Shown here in pieces: positions 5,265 to 6,102 of a stretch of 6,102 bases of DNA (the first letter of the stretch is position 1; each line of letters begins with the position of its first letter). The stretch lies in the NCBI GenBank assembly GCA_002401565.1, contig NVTL01000091.1, positions 671 through 6,772 of the forward strand, written 5' to 3'. A model generated the notes under the pieces. The model worked only from the letters and a program-made list of their open reading frames with translations. It had not been told where the DNA came from and searched no databases. The stretch is from Rhodospirillaceae bacterium (GTDB lineage Bacteria > Pseudomonadota > Alphaproteobacteria > Rhodospirillales > Magnetovibrionaceae). The position numbers were made by a program, and so were the translations under genes.

Positions 5265-6041
5265 TTATTCTTGGGTTACAAGCTGATACATTTTATTCCG
5301 GTACTGCATGAGCTTATGATTGACCTCTATAAGATCGTTCATCAGTGCTTCAAACTCCGGATATGCTCTTTGGATTTCTTGAGGGCTAGAATCAGCATAA
5401 TCCTCTTTCTCGAGCGCATTTTCATGCCAACGGCGATAACGAGCCTGCCACTTTGTCAAATGCGGCCTGATACCAGTATTCAGAACATCAATGGATAGAG
5501 TGATAATTTTTTCCGTATCTTTTCGGCGAAACTTTGATACAGGGACATCTTTAATCAATTCTCTTGTGACGGAGAAAAAGTTGTACCAAGAATTATAGAC
5601 CTGATCGATAACATCGTTTTCGACATCAATAGCCAGTCCAATTTTTCGCGTACTTAACTCCACCCAAATTTGATAAGCTACTTGACGGTCAGTTTCATTC
5701 GGACGAAGCGTTATTTTTTGATTGCCTATTCCAAATTCAGCCGTATCGATTTCAAATGTTCGCCAAGCACCTAATCCATATTTTGTGGCAAAAAAACGCC
5801 ATAAAACTAATACTGCGATCACTCCAATTACGCCTGAATACGCAACCGCGTCTATCGATACAACGATATCAAAATCACGTTTAAGGGTGAACGTAAGATA
5901 TTCATTCCCAGGCGTTGGTGAAATCTCTGCTGGATGGGAAGCCGCTTCTGCCTTTTTACTTAAGGGTATGGGTACTACCTTGGGTGTAGGGGGGGCTTGT
6001 ATCGCCCCGTTGCCAACAACAGCATCTGCTTTTTCTGTCAT
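5265..6041 (-). CDS. Single-pass membrane protein of unknown function
   Basis: This 258-residue protein starts MTEKADAVVG; I do not recognise a named family. Residues 1-45 are rich in Pro, Ala and Lys and look disordered. A single transmembrane helix lies at about 63-84 (SGVIGVIAVLVLW is its core). A soluble domain follows with AYQIWVELSTRKIGLAIDVE, NDVIDQVYNSWYNFF, VTRELIKDVP and NTGIRPHLTKWQARYRRW, then a charged helical tail ending LMQYRNKMYQLVTQE. The density of Trp, Tyr, Arg and Asp in these blocks suggests a conserved functional surface rather than a structural spacer. Start 6041 is chosen because GGAGGG (plus strand 6049-6054) lies seven bases upstream; the in-frame ATG at 6056 lacks such a site. 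The gene faces the cassette and ends 19 bp from it. Together with the tail-anchored Dcd-fold protein, it gives two membrane proteins here, so a membrane complex is conceivable but unproven. Confidence 0.8.
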   Translation of the reverse strand: MTEKADAVVGNGAIQAPPTPKVVPIPLSKKAEAASHPAEISPTPGNEYLTFTLKRDFDIVVSIDAVAYSGVIGVIAVLVLWRFFATKYGLGAWRTFEIDTAEFGIGNQKITLRPNETDRQVAYQIWVELSTRKIGLAIDVENDVIDQVYNSWYNFFSVTRELIKDVPVSKFRRKDTEKIITLSIDVLNTGIRPHLTKWQARYRRWHENALEKEDYADSSPQEIQRAYPEFEALMNDLIEVNHKLMQYRNKMYQLVTQE

Positions 6042-6048
6042 ACCGCGT

Positions 6049-6054
6049 CCCTCC
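6049..6054 (-). promoter_or_regulatory. Strong ribosome-binding site of the membrane protein gene
   Basis: GGAGGG on the minus strand is followed by seven bases and then ATG at 6041. It is the best Shine-Dalgarno match in the window and fixes the start. Confidence 0.75.
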
Positions 6055-6082
6055 ATACATTAGTCATGCGCGAATCGACCTG

Positions 6083-6088
6083 ATTATA
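6083..6088 (-). promoter_or_regulatory. Perfect -10 box upstream of the membrane protein gene
   Basis: TATAAT on the minus strand lies about 42 bases before the ATG at 6041. The matching -35 box would fall outside the window, so only half of the promoter can be judged. It indicates that this gene is transcribed independently of the convergent cassette. Confidence 0.5.
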
Positions 6089-6102
6089 GCGCGACAAAAT
6101 CA

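Noticed and set aside
5246..5280. Bidirectional terminator between the convergent genes
   Set aside because: A-rich and T-rich runs are present, but the only stem I see (CCCA with TGGG) is too short to support a call.
1..6102. CRISPR array, tRNA, rRNA or insertion-sequence ends
   Set aside because: No regularly spaced repeats, cloverleaf signatures, transposase motifs or terminal inverted repeats were found on either strand.

Overview
This 6.1 kb window looks like bacterial accessory DNA. It is AT-leaning, especially between genes, and it packs a toxin-antitoxin pair next to a nucleotide- or base-modification-like cassette. The broken gene at the left edge resembles the DUF6499/DUF2285 proteins typical of plasmids and integrative elements in Alphaproteobacteria. 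My best guess is therefore an alphaproteobacterium of moderate to low GC, with the window lying in a plasmid, integrative element or defence island. I cannot name the species. No integrase, transposase, rRNA, tRNA or CRISPR array is visible.

Layout. (1) Bases 1-648, minus strand: a DUF6499/DUF2285-like gene that runs off the left edge and is frameshifted in a run of seven A (T7 on the plus strand, 141-147). (2) Bases 649-875: a divergent intergenic region with a good sigma70-type promoter (810-838) and a 13-bp direct repeat over its -10 and start region. (3) Bases 876-2205, plus strand: an AbiE-type type IV toxin-antitoxin operon, a DUF6088/AbiEi-like antitoxin followed by an overlapping AbiEii nucleotidyltransferase toxin. 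(4) Bases 2206-2412: an intergenic region with a second promoter, whose predicted start point is covered by a 13-bp palindrome identical to the core of the classical tetO2 operator. (5) Bases 2413-5245, plus strand: a compact three-gene cassette. It encodes a membrane-anchored dCTP deaminase/dUTPase-fold protein lacking the usual catalytic residues, a protein of the 5-hmdU-kinase helical / thymine-pyrophosphorylase-like type with no P-loop, and a thymidylate-synthase-like enzyme with an extra C-terminal domain. (6) Bases 5265-6041, minus strand: a single-pass membrane protein of unknown function, converging on the cassette with a 19-bp gap.

How they may work together. The AbiE pair is a recognised abortive-infection/toxin-antitoxin module. 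The cassette combines three folds known from pyrimidine deoxynucleotide metabolism and from thymine hypermodification in phages. The first protein has lost the deaminase glutamate and carries a coiled coil and a membrane anchor. I infer that it senses or binds a nucleotide rather than deaminating one, while the TS-like enzyme and its partner alter a dUMP-like nucleotide or a DNA base. The convergent membrane protein may be a further component. Function as an anti-phage or nucleotide-signalling system is inference from domain content and neighbourhood, not something the sequence proves.
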